45,402 nt of DNA from Elusimicrobia bacterium GWA2_69_24 (GCA_001799695.1 MGTY01000045.1:32485-77886), one strand, 5' to 3'. Positions 17,725 through 26,282 are shown, counted from the first letter of the stretch. Numbers and translations: made by a program. Notes: generated from the sequence alone by a model not told the origin.

Positions 17725-19037
17725 TTGAAGCGCACGTCCAGGTAATGCGTGGAGCAGGAGATGCACGGGTCGTAGGAGCGGACCAGCATCTCCAGCGCGA
17801 GTTCCATCTCTTTCTCCGTCTTCCCCTTGGCCACGAGTTCGGGCACCAGCTTATCGAAGTCGGCCTGGATGTTGGCGTGGTTCTGGTTGGTGGGGATGAT
17901 GCAGTTCCCGCTCAGGCACATCCCGTCCTTGCCGTACTCGTACTCATGGAAGAGGATGCCGCGCGGCACTTCCACGGCCCCCGCGCCGCGCCCGAAGCGT
18001 TCGGGCGCCGCGAGCTTCTCCAGGCGGACTCCGGCGGAGAGGAGCTCGTCGATGAGGCGGATCCCCTCGTAGGCGCTGTGCACGATCTCGACCGTCTGCG
18101 CGGCCGTGTTGAGGTACGGGTTGACGCAGACGGGCTTCATGCCCAGGGCCTTGGCCGCGGCCTTGGCCTCCGGGTGGAGCTGGTCGAAGTTATTGTTGAA
18201 GCGGGAGAGCGCGCCCGCGGCGTAGCTGGCCAGCTTGTTCCTGGTGTACTTGGCCGTGGAGGTCGGGACCATGTACTCGTTGGTCACCTTCCGGTAGTCG
18301 CTCACCGGCCACTGTTCCGTCTTGCCGTCCGGGAGCACGGACTCGATGACCCCATCGTAGAGCCCGTACTCCTTGTCGGAGTGGAGGGCGATGTACTCCG
18401 TGGGGCGCTCGAAGGACGGGATGTTCCCGGCGAGCGCGACCACGGTGGCGAGGGTGGCTTCCAGGTCGGGCACCGCGGCCAGGAGCTTCCCGCGCAGCTC
18501 CAGGAGCTCCCCTTCCGCGGGGACGCTGGTGAAGCCGCCGGGGACGGCCGAGGTCGGGTGCGTAGTGCGTCCTCCGATGAGGGACCCCCACTCATGGCCC
18601 AGGCGCTTGAGGCGCAGGGCGCGCGCCACCACCGCGCCGTGGGTCGCGGCCAGGGGCAGCACCGACGGGACGCCCAGGAGATCCGGCGCGGCCAGGAAGT
18701 AGACGTGCAGGACGTGGGAGTCGAAGTTCTCGGCGTGCTTGAGCAGGCGCCGGAGCAGGTCGGTCTGGGGAGAGATCCTGATGTCGAGCGCGGCCTCGGT
18801 GGCCTGCAGGGAGGCCAGGGTGTGGCCGATCGAGCAGATGCCGCAGATGCGGCTGGTGATGCGGGCGACCTCGCTGTAGTGGCGGCCCCGGACCATGGCC
18901 TCGAAGAAGCGGGGGGCTTCCGGCACGCGCCACTCGCACTTCTCGACCTTCCCCTTAGTCACGTCGACCACGATGCTGCCGTGGCCTTCCACGCGCGTGA
19001 GGTGGCGCACCCGGATCTTGGCGTCGGTGGTGGTCAT
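17709..19037 (-). CDS. hydA: Group 3b-type NiFe hydrogenase, catalytic large (alpha) subunit
   Basis: The 442-residue protein carries the NiFe active site. The N-terminal L1 motif is SRICGICSIGH (Cys65 and Cys68) and the C-terminal L2 motif is DPCISCSTH (Cys425, Cys428, His431), giving the four Cys that bind Ni and Fe. Eleven residues follow His431, the tail expected to be removed by the maturation protease. TRVEGHG near residue 14 is also typical. No membrane segment or signal is present, so it is cytoplasmic. The start ATG overlaps the hydD stop as ATGA. With hydB, hydG and hydD this matches the NAD(P)-coupled sulfhydrogenase-like group 3b; I did not separate it from group 3d by phylogeny. 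Confidence 0.95.
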   Translation of the reverse strand: MTTTDAKIRVRHLTRVEGHGSIVVDVTKGKVEKCEWRVPEAPRFFEAMVRGRHYSEVARITSRICGICSIGHTLASLQATEAALDIRISPQTDLLRRLLKHAENFDSHVLHVYFLAAPDLLGVPSVLPLAATHGAVVARALRLKRLGHEWGSLIGGRTTHPTSAVPGGFTSVPAEGELLELRGKLLAAVPDLEATLATVVALAGNIPSFERPTEYIALHSDKEYGLYDGVIESVLPDGKTEQWPVSDYRKVTNEYMVPTSTAKYTRNKLASYAAGALSRFNNNFDQLHPEAKAAAKALGMKPVCVNPYLNTAAQTVEIVHSAYEGIRLIDELLSAGVRLEKLAAPERFGRGAGAVEVPRGILFHEYEYGKDGMCLSGNCIIPTNQNHANIQADFDKLVPELVAKGKTEKEMELALEMLVRSYDPCISCSTHYLDVRFKCATS

Positions 19038-19786
19038 TTGGACTCGCTCCCTTGGTTGGCCGTCCACAGCATGCGCTTGGCGGCGGCGCGAGACGCCGAG
19101 AAGCCGGCGCGCTCGACCAGGACCTTCTCGATCGAGGCCAGATTGGCGTCGTCGACCAGCCCCCGGCAGGCCTCGCAGGGGACGCCGCTGGCCGGGCAGG
19201 GGGCGCCGCAGCCGGCCCGGGCGACCGGCCCCAGGCAGTGGTCCTCCTCGTGGTAGCGGCACACCGTCTCGCGGCGCTTGCAGTCCACGCACACCGGGTA
19301 GCTGGGGATGACGGGTTCCTTTCCGTGCACCAGATGCGACAGGAGCTGCAGGACCTCGTACTTGTTGATCGGACAGCCGAAGGCGTTGTAGTCCACCTTG
19401 ATGACCACAGAGATGGGCAGGGCCTTGTCGCTGTCGAGGTGCGGCATGCCGGCGTCCTGGCCGTACACCGCTTCTTTGTAGTCGGTCTGGTGGTTCTTGA
19501 GGGCGTTGATGCCCCCGGTCGCGGCGCATTGGCCGTAGGCGATGACGACACGCGCCCGGCGCCGGATCTCCTCCAGCCGCGCGCGGTCCGCCTCCCGGGT
19601 GAAGCTGCCCTCGATCAGGGCCACGTCGATGGGTTCCGTGGTCTTCTCGGAGAGGGCCTCCCGGAACTCCACGATCTCCACGTGGTTGAGGAGCTCGAGG
19701 AACGCGGCGTCGCCGAAGTTCGTCATCTCGATCTGGCAGCCCTCGCAGGAGGCGAAGTCGAAGAACGCGATCCTTGCCTTGGCCAT
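19034..19786 (-). CDS. hydD: Group 3b-type NiFe hydrogenase, small (delta) subunit
   Basis: The 250-residue protein binds the Fe-S relay from the NiFe site. The proximal-cluster ligands are visible as FASCEGCQIE (Cys14 and Cys17), AYGQCAATGG and NAFGCPINKYE. A Cys-rich C-terminal half (CVDCKRRETVC, HCLGPVARAGCGAPCP, PCEACRG) would hold further clusters. There is no Tat signal, in line with a cytoplasmic enzyme. The start MAKARIAFFDFASC is 1 nt into the hydG stop (TGATG), and the 3' end overlaps hydA by 4 nt, so translation is probably coupled to keep subunits equal. Confidence 0.95.
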   Translation of the reverse strand: MAKARIAFFDFASCEGCQIEMTNFGDAAFLELLNHVEIVEFREALSEKTTEPIDVALIEGSFTREADRARLEEIRRRARVVIAYGQCAATGGINALKNHQTDYKEAVYGQDAGMPHLDSDKALPISVVIKVDYNAFGCPINKYEVLQLLSHLVHGKEPVIPSYPVCVDCKRRETVCRYHEEDHCLGPVARAGCGAPCPASGVPCEACRGLVDDANLASIEKVLVERAGFSASRAAAKRMLWTANQGSESK

Positions 19787-20670
19787 CAGAGCGCCTCCTC
19801 GAGGGTCTTGATCTCCGCGAAGGAGAATACGGGGCCGTCGGTGCACACATACTTGTCGTTGATCTGGCAGTGGCCGCACTTGCCGACCCCGCACTTCATC
19901 CGGCGCTCGAGGTCCACGAAGATGTCCTCGTGCGGGATGCCCAGCTTCGCGAGCTCGCGGATGACGAACTTGAACATGATGGGCGGGCCGCAGACCACCA
20001 CCTTGGTCCCGGGGTCGATCTTCACCTTGGGAAACAGGATGGTGATGACGCCCACGTTGCCCCTCCAGCCGGGGTCGCCCTTGTCCACGGTCTCGAAGTA
20101 CTCCACGGTCTTGGAGCCGCGCCACTCCGCGAGGTCCTTGAGGAACAGCTGCTGTTGGGGGTCGCGCGCCCCGTAGAACAGGGTGAAGCGCTGGAACTCC
20201 TCGCGGCGGTCCAGGATGTACTGGATGAGGCTGCGGGTCGGGCACAGCCCGATGCCCCCCGCCACGACCAGCACGCTGTGGCCGCGGAACATGGCCAGGT
20301 CGAAGCCTTTCCCGAGCGGGCCCCGGATGAGCAGGGAATCGCCGGGTTGGAGCCGGTTGATGGCCTGAGACACCCGGCCCACAGAGCGGACCACGATGTC
20401 GAAGGTGTTGCGGCGGGTCGGGGAGGAGGCGAGCCCGAGGGGGATCTCGCCGTAGCCCATGAGCCCCACCTCCAGGATCTGGCCGGGCTCGAAGTCGAGC
20501 GGGGTCTCGTCCGCCAGGCGCAGGGTGAAGTGGCGCTCCATGGTGGTGGGCTGCTCCACGCGCAGGATGACGGCCTTCCGGGGCAGGAAGAGGTTGGCGC
20601 CGGCGTCGCGGCCGCCGCTCTCACCGTGCACGGCCATGCTGGAGACCCCGCAGCTGCAGTGGCGCTTCAT
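19786..20670 (-). CDS. hydG: Hydrogenase FAD/NAD(P)-binding (gamma) subunit
   Basis: The 294-residue protein is a ferredoxin-NADP reductase-like diaphorase subunit. It has an FAD-binding barrel (PFSRxYS-like region LGLASSPTR), a nucleotide-binding fold (VLVVAGGIGLCPTRSLI, FYGARDPQ, VVVCGPPIMF) and a C-terminal [2Fe-2S] site (MKCGVGKCGHCQIN with a further Cys in KYVC). It passes electrons between NAD(P)H and the HydB and HydD clusters. The symbol here means the sulfhydrogenase gamma subunit, not the radical-SAM HydG of [FeFe] hydrogenases. The start is set by an ATGA overlap with hydB; a longer in-frame extension upstream is antisense noise. The extra CSC near the N-terminus is unusual. Confidence 0.93.
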   Translation of the reverse strand: MKRHCSCGVSSMAVHGESGGRDAGANLFLPRKAVILRVEQPTTMERHFTLRLADETPLDFEPGQILEVGLMGYGEIPLGLASSPTRRNTFDIVVRSVGRVSQAINRLQPGDSLLIRGPLGKGFDLAMFRGHSVLVVAGGIGLCPTRSLIQYILDRREEFQRFTLFYGARDPQQQLFLKDLAEWRGSKTVEYFETVDKGDPGWRGNVGVITILFPKVKIDPGTKVVVCGPPIMFKFVIRELAKLGIPHEDIFVDLERRMKCGVGKCGHCQINDKYVCTDGPVFSFAEIKTLEEAL

Positions 20671-21701
20671 GATGCGGCCTCCATGACTTCGCGGATGGTC
20701 TTGACCGGGTCGGCGATATCCGCGGTGCAGGCCGCGGCGCAGCGCCCGCAGCCGACGCAGGCCGGGCCGCCGAGCTTTTCGTTGAGGTACGACGCCTTGC
20801 GCAGGATGCGGTGGCGGAAGCGCTCGCCCCGGGACTCGCGGAAGTTCTCGGAATTGCCGGCGCCCAGCGAGACCTTGGAGAACTCCGAGGTCAAGCAGGC
20901 GTCCCAGTAGCGGGTGCGGGCTCCGGAGCGCTGGTCCACGTTCCAGTGGTCCTGCACATCGAAACAATAGCAGGTGGGGCAGACGAGGTTGCAGGAGCCG
21001 CAGGAGAAGCAGCGCTCGGACAGGCGCTCCCACAGCTTCTCGTCCGGGAAGGCGGCCCGGACCTTCTTGGCCACTTCGGCGGCGCCGTATTTCAGCGTCT
21101 CCGGGCATTTCTTCTTGACCGCTTCGTCGGCTTTCCGGGCCGCCTCGAGTTCCGTCGCTTCGGCCTTGCGGAACTTGCCGAGTTCCAGGAGCGCGGAGCC
21201 TTTCGGGGTCCGCGACTGGTAGACGTAACCGCGGGCGACTTTGGTGAGGAAGGCGTCGTGCCCCTTGGGTTCGACCTCCTTGCCCACCGAGCCCCAGAAG
21301 GCGCGGGGGGACACGCTTTGGATGCTCGACGCCACGATGGTGGCGGCCTGGCGGTTGGCCGTGTAGTTGCGGTCCTCGCCGCGCTCCGCGAACAGGAGGT
21401 CCGTCATGTCGATGGCCTTCACGTCGTAGAAGTGGACCCCGAACAGGACCTGGTCGACCGGGTCGATGCAGCCGGAGACCTGGTCGCCGTCGAAGCGGAC
21501 CAGGTCCTGGCAGGTCGGGAAGAAAGCCTTCTTGGGGGGGAGAATGGTGACGTCGTAGTCGAGGCGCAGGTCCTCCGGGTTCTCGATGCGCCCGAACACG
21601 AAATGGCCCCGCTTCGCCTTGGGCCCCAGGACGTTCCTGGCGCGGACCAGCCGCTTCAGGAAGTCGCCGAAATCCTTTTCATTGATGAAATAGTCGCTCA
21701 T
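20667..21701 (-). CDS. hydB: Hydrogenase iron-sulfur (beta) subunit
   Basis: The 344-residue protein is the 4Fe-4S electron-transfer subunit that links HydG with the small subunit. Two ferredoxin-like motifs are visible near the C-terminus: CFSCGSCNLVCPTCYC and CVGCGRCAAACTADIADP. The N-terminal part (KKAFFPTCQDLVRFDG, FGVHFYDVKAIDMTD) is typical of the family. I start at ATG 21701, which has AAGGAG 8 nt upstream, instead of the earlier Met at 21737. It is the first gene of the five-gene minus-strand operon and lies downstream of a sigma-54-like promoter at 21730-21745. Confidence 0.93.
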   Translation of the reverse strand: MSDYFINEKDFGDFLKRLVRARNVLGPKAKRGHFVFGRIENPEDLRLDYDVTILPPKKAFFPTCQDLVRFDGDQVSGCIDPVDQVLFGVHFYDVKAIDMTDLLFAERGEDRNYTANRQAATIVASSIQSVSPRAFWGSVGKEVEPKGHDAFLTKVARGYVYQSRTPKGSALLELGKFRKAEATELEAARKADEAVKKKCPETLKYGAAEVAKKVRAAFPDEKLWERLSERCFSCGSCNLVCPTCYCFDVQDHWNVDQRSGARTRYWDACLTSEFSKVSLGAGNSENFRESRGERFRHRILRKASYLNEKLGGPACVGCGRCAAACTADIADPVKTIREVMEAAS

Positions 21702-21729
21702 GCTCCACTCCTTCCGGTATATGACACTG

Positions 21730-21745
21730 TGCAACATTTAAGCCA
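21730..21745 (-). promoter_or_regulatory. Sigma-54-type (-24/-12) promoter for the hyd operon
   Basis: Read on the minus strand the sequence is TGGCTTAAATGTTGCA. It matches the sigma-54 consensus in the invariant GG and GC dinucleotides and in their 10-nt spacing (TGGC, 7 nt, TTGCA). A start about 12 nt beyond the GC would give a leader of roughly 19 nt containing AAGGAG before ATG 21701. Sigma-54 control is known for many hydrogenase operons. No NtrC-type activator with a sigma-54 interaction domain is encoded in this window. Confidence 0.55.
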
Positions 21746-21795
21746 CCCATGAGCCGCCCTGGCGGGGAAGGGCGATTTCCATTATCCTTGAGCTG

Positions 21796-23664
21796 ATGGG
21801 GAGGATCCTGGCGCTGCTCCTGGCTTTGTCGGTCCCGGCGTTCCCGGCCGGGGCCGTCCCCCTGCGCGGGGAGGAGGGGGAGGTCGAACGCCTCCTGCAG
21901 AGCGGCGGCTGGAATGAGAGGGTCTGGGCCGTCAACCAGATGGGGGAGCAGGGCCAGGCCTCGCTCCCCTCCCTGCGCCGGGCCTTGGAGGACCTGGATT
22001 GGCAGGTGCGCCTCGCGGCCGTCCATTGGCTGGGCCGGGTGGGCGAGCCCTCGGTCCCGGCCCTGGAAGGCGTCCTGTCCAAGGAGGAGTGCCCGTTGGT
22101 CCGGCTGGCCGCCATGCATTGGCTCGGGAGCTTGGAAGAGCACGCCCCCGCGGGCCGCAAAAAGATCCCGGCGGAGAGCCTGTCCAAGTGCGGGGCTTGG
22201 ATCTGGCCCATGACCCGGGACTTCACCAAGGCCAGAACCAAGAGGACGAAACCGCTGGAGTACACGGAGCGGGACCGCGCCGGGTGCCAGTACGTCCGCT
22301 TCAAGCGGGCCGGGGCCAAGGTGTGCCCGGAGGGGACCGTGGTCAAGGGCGTCGGGGCTTCCCCCAACGAGGTCAAGATCCTCAAGGGCCTGCCGCCGGA
22401 ATCGGGGGTGGCGCTGTGCTGCCCCGTGGGCGCGGCGGACCCGGCCGAGCCGGCCGCGATCCCCCGGCCGCAGGAGGTCGAATGCCGCCTCCTGGCGGAC
22501 GAATGCCCGCCGCCCTGGATGGAGATGGACCCGCCAGACCTCGGCTTTCTGAAGCCCAGGAAGGAGCGGCAGTTCCGGCGGACGGAGCGGCACAAGGAAG
22601 GGGAGATCAACTGGGTGCATTGCTGCCGGCCCCACAACCTCAACGGGCCCGAGGCGGAGGAGCCCGAGCGGCGGGCGCCCAGCGGGACGCTGGTCAGGAG
22701 ACCGCCCGCGGACCCTGACCCCTATTTCGGGGAGGGAGACGGCGCCGCTCCAGGGGAGGGGTCGGGGGAAGGGCCAGGGGAGGGGGGTGTCCCGGAGCCC
22801 GCCCCCGATGCAGAGGAGGCTGCCGCGGAGGAAGCCCCGCCTGTCGGCAAGGACGAGCGCATGGCCGAGCTCGACCACCTGTTGTTCGGCACCCCCGAGG
22901 TCCTGCCGCGCCCGGAGGGTGCCGCGCCGCGCGAGGAGCCCCGGGTCGCTGCCGAGCCCGAGCTCAAGCTTGGTGAGAAGACGGCGGCGGAGCTGGAGCT
23001 GGAGCGCAAGCAGCGGTTGAAAGGCCCGCGGGAGGACTTGCCCGCGCCGGCCGGACCCGCTTGGAGGCCGGGCCGGTCGGCGGAGGGCGAGGCCCGGCGG
23101 GCCGCGTCGCCGCGCGAGGGCGGGGGGCCGGCTTTGGAGCCGGGACGCCGCGGCCTGGGGACCCCGGAGGAGCGCCTCGCGGCCCCGGAGGGAGCCGGGG
23201 TCCGCGGCGAGACGCGCGCCTGGGCCGTTCCGCAGATCCTCGCCGACCATGGAGCGCCGCCTCCGCCCACGGAGGTCCTGCCGGACCTGCTCAAGATGCT
23301 GTCCCACCAGGATCCCCGTCAGCGTGCGCGCGCGGCCGAGGCCATCGGCTCCCTCGGCGCCGGCGGCCGGCCGGCGGTCGATTTCCTGGACCGGGCGCTC
23401 CGCGACCGAGAGGCCAGGGTGCGCTCGAGCGCGGCCTTGGCGCTGGCGAACGTGACCCAGGGGACCGACCGTGCCGTGCGCGGGCTCAAGCGCGCGCTCA
23501 AGGATAAGGACGCCGACGTCCGCTACAGCGCGGCCGCGGGACTGGGGCGCATCGGCACGGAGGCCGGGCGGCAGGCGTTCTTGAACCACATGCGCCGCGA
23601 GGCCGTTCACCTCATGCTCACGCCCACCTCCTTGAAGGGGGAAGGGGATTCCGGCAGCCGTTAA
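21796..23664 (+). CDS. Secreted HEAT-repeat protein with acidic/proline-rich linker
   Basis: The 622-residue protein starts with a signal peptide (GRILALLLALSVPAFPAGA, cleavage near 20). Residues about 25-125 form HEAT-type helical pairs (RVWAVNQMG, VRLAAVHWLGRVG, VRLAAMHWLGSLE). A Cys-containing middle (about 135-300, with CGAWIW, GCQYVRF, CCPVG, HCCRPH) precedes a long low-complexity Pro/Glu/Gly region, and the C-terminus (about 490-600) again carries HEAT repeats (ARAAEAIGSLGAGG, VRSSAALALANV, VRYSAAAGLGRIG). HEAT repeats normally bind proteins or act as PBS-lyase-like scaffolds; no catalytic motif is visible. It is divergent from hydB and 20 nt upstream of the Mur ligase gene. Function is unknown. 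Confidence 0.75.
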   Translation: MGRILALLLALSVPAFPAGAVPLRGEEGEVERLLQSGGWNERVWAVNQMGEQGQASLPSLRRALEDLDWQVRLAAVHWLGRVGEPSVPALEGVLSKEECPLVRLAAMHWLGSLEEHAPAGRKKIPAESLSKCGAWIWPMTRDFTKARTKRTKPLEYTERDRAGCQYVRFKRAGAKVCPEGTVVKGVGASPNEVKILKGLPPESGVALCCPVGAADPAEPAAIPRPQEVECRLLADECPPPWMEMDPPDLGFLKPRKERQFRRTERHKEGEINWVHCCRPHNLNGPEAEEPERRAPSGTLVRRPPADPDPYFGEGDGAAPGEGSGEGPGEGGVPEPAPDAEEAAAEEAPPVGKDERMAELDHLLFGTPEVLPRPEGAAPREEPRVAAEPELKLGEKTAAELELERKQRLKGPREDLPAPAGPAWRPGRSAEGEARRAASPREGGGPALEPGRRGLGTPEERLAAPEGAGVRGETRAWAVPQILADHGAPPPPTEVLPDLLKMLSHQDPRQRARAAEAIGSLGAGGRPAVDFLDRALRDREARVRSSAALALANVTQGTDRAVRGLKRALKDKDADVRYSAAAGLGRIGTEAGRQAFLNHMRREAVHLMLTPTSLKGEGDSGSR

Positions 23665-23684
23665 ATAATGCACAATTCCATCTT

Positions 23685-25070
23685 ATGAGCGAGGGGCGGA
23701 CACATTTCGTCGGAGTCGGCGGCTGCGGCATGAGCGCTTTGGCCCAGTTCCATGTGCTGGGCGGCAAGGCGGCCAGCGGCTCGGACCGCCTGCTGGACCG
23801 GGGTGGGATTGCGGTCCTGCGCCGGCAGTTCGAAGCCCTAGGCATACGCCTCTTCCCGCAGGACGCCAGCGGCGTGGACCGCTCCGTGAGCGAACTGGTG
23901 GTCTCCACGGCCATCGAGGACACCATCGCGGACCTCGCCCGGGCCCGGGAGCTCGGCATCCCGGTCCTGCACCGCACCGACGTCCTGGCCCGGCACGTCC
24001 GGGAGCACAAGACCCTGGCGGTGGCGGGCACGAGCGGGAAGTCCACGGTCACCGCCATGGTCTTCGAGATCCTGGAGGCCGCGGGCCAGGGACCCTCGAT
24101 CATCACCGGCGCCCCGCTCAATTCCCTCAAGAAGAAGGGCTTCATCGGCAGCGGCTTCCAGGGCAAATCGGACCTGCTGGTGATCGAGGCCGACGAGAGC
24201 GACGGCACCCTGCCCAAGTACGCCCCCTGGCTGGGCCTGCTCCTCAACGTCAGCAAGGACCATAAGGAGCTGGCGGACCTGCACCGCATCTTCCAGGATT
24301 TCCGGGCCCGGTCCGGCCGCTTCGTGGTCCTGGCGGACGCCGCCGGCCTCGAGGCGTACCAGGAAGGAGCCGTCACCTACGGCTTCGAGCGCGGGCAGGT
24401 CCGCGGACGGGACCTGGAGACCTCCGGCCGGGGCTCCCGCTTCACGGTGGAGGGGGTGCGCTTCGAGCTCCCGCTCCCGGGGCGCTACAACGCCGAGAAC
24501 GCCCTCGCCGCCGCGGCCGCGTGTCGGGAGGCCGGCGTGCCGCTGGCGACCGCGGCCGAGGCTCTCTCCCGCTATCAGGGGATCGAGCGGCGCTTCGAGC
24601 TGGTGGGCCGGGCCGGAGACGTGGAGGTCATCGACGATTACGCGCATAACCCCGAAAAGGTGCGCGCGGTGCTCGAGGGGGCGCACGCCCGCATCGCCGG
24701 GCGCCCCCGGTCCCGGGTTCTGGCGCTCTACCAGCTGCACGGCTTCACCCCGACCCGCTTCCTGAAGAACGAGTTCATCACCGCGTTCAGCCGGGCGCTG
24801 CACCCGGAGGACGTGCTCTGGCTCCCGCCCATCTACTACGTCGGAGGCACCGCGGTGAAGGACATCGCAGCCGCGCACATCGCCCAGCCGGTGCGCGCGA
24901 GCGGGAAGGACGCGCGGGCGCCCGAGAGCCGCGAGGCCGCGGCGGAGGAGCTGGCCCGCGAGGCGCGCCCCGGCGACATCGTCCTGGTGCTGGGGGCCCG
25001 CGACCCGACGTTGAGCGACTGCGCGCGCGGCATCTTCGAGCGCCTCCAGGCCCGATGGCCGGCCGCATGA
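23685..25070 (+). CDS. MurC/Mpl-type Mur ligase
   Basis: The 461-residue protein has all three Mur ligase domains: an N-terminal UDP-MurNAc-binding fold (FVGVGGCGMSALAQ, GSDR), a central ATPase with the P-loop AGTSGKSTVTAM (residues about 113-124) and EADESDG, and a C-terminal domain with VIDDYAHNPEKV. Ligases of this group add L-Ala (MurC) or recycle a murein tripeptide (Mpl) to UDP-N-acetylmuramate. The P-loop reads GTSGKST rather than GTHGKTT. The next gene overlaps as ATGA and looks like an amino-sugar kinase, which favours a peptidoglycan recycling role, but the assignment between MurC and Mpl is open. A CACAAT box at 23671-23676 lies 8 nt before the start. Confidence 0.85.
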   Translation: MSEGRTHFVGVGGCGMSALAQFHVLGGKAASGSDRLLDRGGIAVLRRQFEALGIRLFPQDASGVDRSVSELVVSTAIEDTIADLARARELGIPVLHRTDVLARHVREHKTLAVAGTSGKSTVTAMVFEILEAAGQGPSIITGAPLNSLKKKGFIGSGFQGKSDLLVIEADESDGTLPKYAPWLGLLLNVSKDHKELADLHRIFQDFRARSGRFVVLADAAGLEAYQEGAVTYGFERGQVRGRDLETSGRGSRFTVEGVRFELPLPGRYNAENALAAAAACREAGVPLATAAEALSRYQGIERRFELVGRAGDVEVIDDYAHNPEKVRAVLEGAHARIAGRPRSRVLALYQLHGFTPTRFLKNEFITAFSRALHPEDVLWLPPIYYVGGTAVKDIAAAHIAQPVRASGKDARAPESREAAAEELAREARPGDIVLVLGARDPTLSDCARGIFERLQARWPAA

Positions 25071-26227
25071 CCGGCGCCTTGGCCGGGGTCGCCGCCCGCT
25101 TCCGGCTGGACGGGGAGGTCGTCCGCGCCGAGCCCCACGGCCGCGGGCACATCAACGATACCTACCGGATCGTCTGCGGCCGCGGCCGCAAGCGGATGCG
25201 CTACATACTCCAGCATATCAACCGGCAGGTCTTCCCGGACCCGGTCGGGCAGATCCGCAACATCGACAAGGTGCTGGCGCATCTGCGCCGCAAGCAGGAA
25301 GACCCGCGCCGGCTCCTGACCCTGGTTCCGACTCTGGACGGAAAGGCGTATTGGCGGGACCCGCAGGGGGAATTCTGGCGGGTCTACCTGTACATAGAGA
25401 AGGCGCGTTCCCGGGACTCCGTACGGGGGCCGAGACAGGCCTATGAGGCCGCGAAGCTGTTCGGCGCCTTCCAGAGCTCGCTCGCGGACCTATCCGGCGC
25501 TCTGGCCGAGACCATCCCCGGCTTCCACGATACGCCCAAGCGCTACCGGGATTTCGCGCGCGCGGCGCGGCGGGATGCCGCGGGGCGCGCCCGCGAGGCC
25601 GCCCGCGAGATCGATTTCGCGGGTCGGAACAAGGAAGCGGCCGGGATCCTGAGCCGCCTGGCTGAGCGGGATGAGGTCCCGACGCGCATCGTCCACAACG
25701 ACACCAAGATCAACAACGTCCTGTTCGATGAGAATACCGGGGAGGGGCTCTGCGTCCTGGACCTGGACACGGTCATGCCGGGTCTGTCCCTCTACGATTT
25801 CGGGGACATGGTCCGGGCCGGGGTGAACCCCGCGGCCGAGGATGAGCCGGACGTCTCCAAGGTCGCGGTCCGCCTGCCGGTGTTCGAGGGCTTCGCCCGC
25901 GGCTACCTCGAGGGCGCCGCCGGGATGCTCAACGAGGTCGAGCGGGCGCACCTGGCCGCCAGCGCGAAGGTGATCTCTTTCGAACTCGGCCTGCGCTTCC
26001 TGACCGATTTCCTGAACGGAGACCGTTATTTCAAGACCAGCCGGCCGGGGCAGAACCTGGACCGGTGCCGGACCCAGTTCCGCCTCATGGAGCTCCTGTC
26101 CCGGAGCGAGGGCGAGCTTCAGGCCATCGTCGCCTCCGCCGCCCGGCCCCCATTTTCGTCATCCCGGCGAAAGCCGGGACCCAGCTCGTCGTCCCGGCGC
26201 AGGCCGGGACCCAGAACTTGCCGTTAA
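25067..26227 (+). CDS. APH-family phosphotransferase, amino-sugar kinase-like (NahK/AmgK type)
   Basis: The 386-residue protein has the aminoglycoside/choline kinase fold: a GHINDTYRI segment near residue 25, the catalytic loop IVHNDTKINNVLFD (about 208-221) and the metal site VLDLDTVMPG. The pattern resembles N-acetylhexosamine 1-kinases and the cell-wall recycling kinase AmgK. The start ATG 25067 overlaps the Mur ligase stop as ATGA; an in-frame ATG at 25055 is less likely. The last 20 or so residues (SSSRRKPGPS, SSRRRPGPR) are translated from a REP-like repeat that begins near 26157, so the original C-terminus has probably been replaced or extended. Confidence 0.82.
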   Translation: MTGALAGVAARFRLDGEVVRAEPHGRGHINDTYRIVCGRGRKRMRYILQHINRQVFPDPVGQIRNIDKVLAHLRRKQEDPRRLLTLVPTLDGKAYWRDPQGEFWRVYLYIEKARSRDSVRGPRQAYEAAKLFGAFQSSLADLSGALAETIPGFHDTPKRYRDFARAARRDAAGRAREAAREIDFAGRNKEAAGILSRLAERDEVPTRIVHNDTKINNVLFDENTGEGLCVLDLDTVMPGLSLYDFGDMVRAGVNPAAEDEPDVSKVAVRLPVFEGFARGYLEGAAGMLNEVERAHLAASAKVISFELGLRFLTDFLNGDRYFKTSRPGQNLDRCRTQFRLMELLSRSEGELQAIVASAARPPFSSSRRKPGPSSSSRRRPGPRTCR

Positions 26228-26282
26228 GCCGTAAGCCTGGACCCCGGGTCAAGCCCATAGCCGGGGTGACGCACTACGCTAG
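26157..26282 (+). repeat. CTAG-ended REP-like element at the kinase/Nudix junction
   Basis: Two direct palindromic cores lie at 26157-26184 and 26187-26214 and an inverted core at about 26238-26271. The right end CACTACGCTAG is at 26272-26282. The left CTAG end is missing. The element supplies the last codons of the upstream kinase and, through CTAG, the stop codon of the minus-strand Nudix gene. Confidence 0.75.

Noticed and set aside
19038..19850. Upstream extension of the hydA frame
   Set aside because: It lies out of frame within hydD; the ATGA overlap and MTTTDAKIRVRHLTRVEG give the true start.
21679..23673. Minus-strand open frame of 664 codons opposite the HEAT-repeat gene
   Set aside because: The plus-strand frame has a signal peptide and recognisable HEAT repeats; the antisense frame has no domain and overlaps the hydB start.
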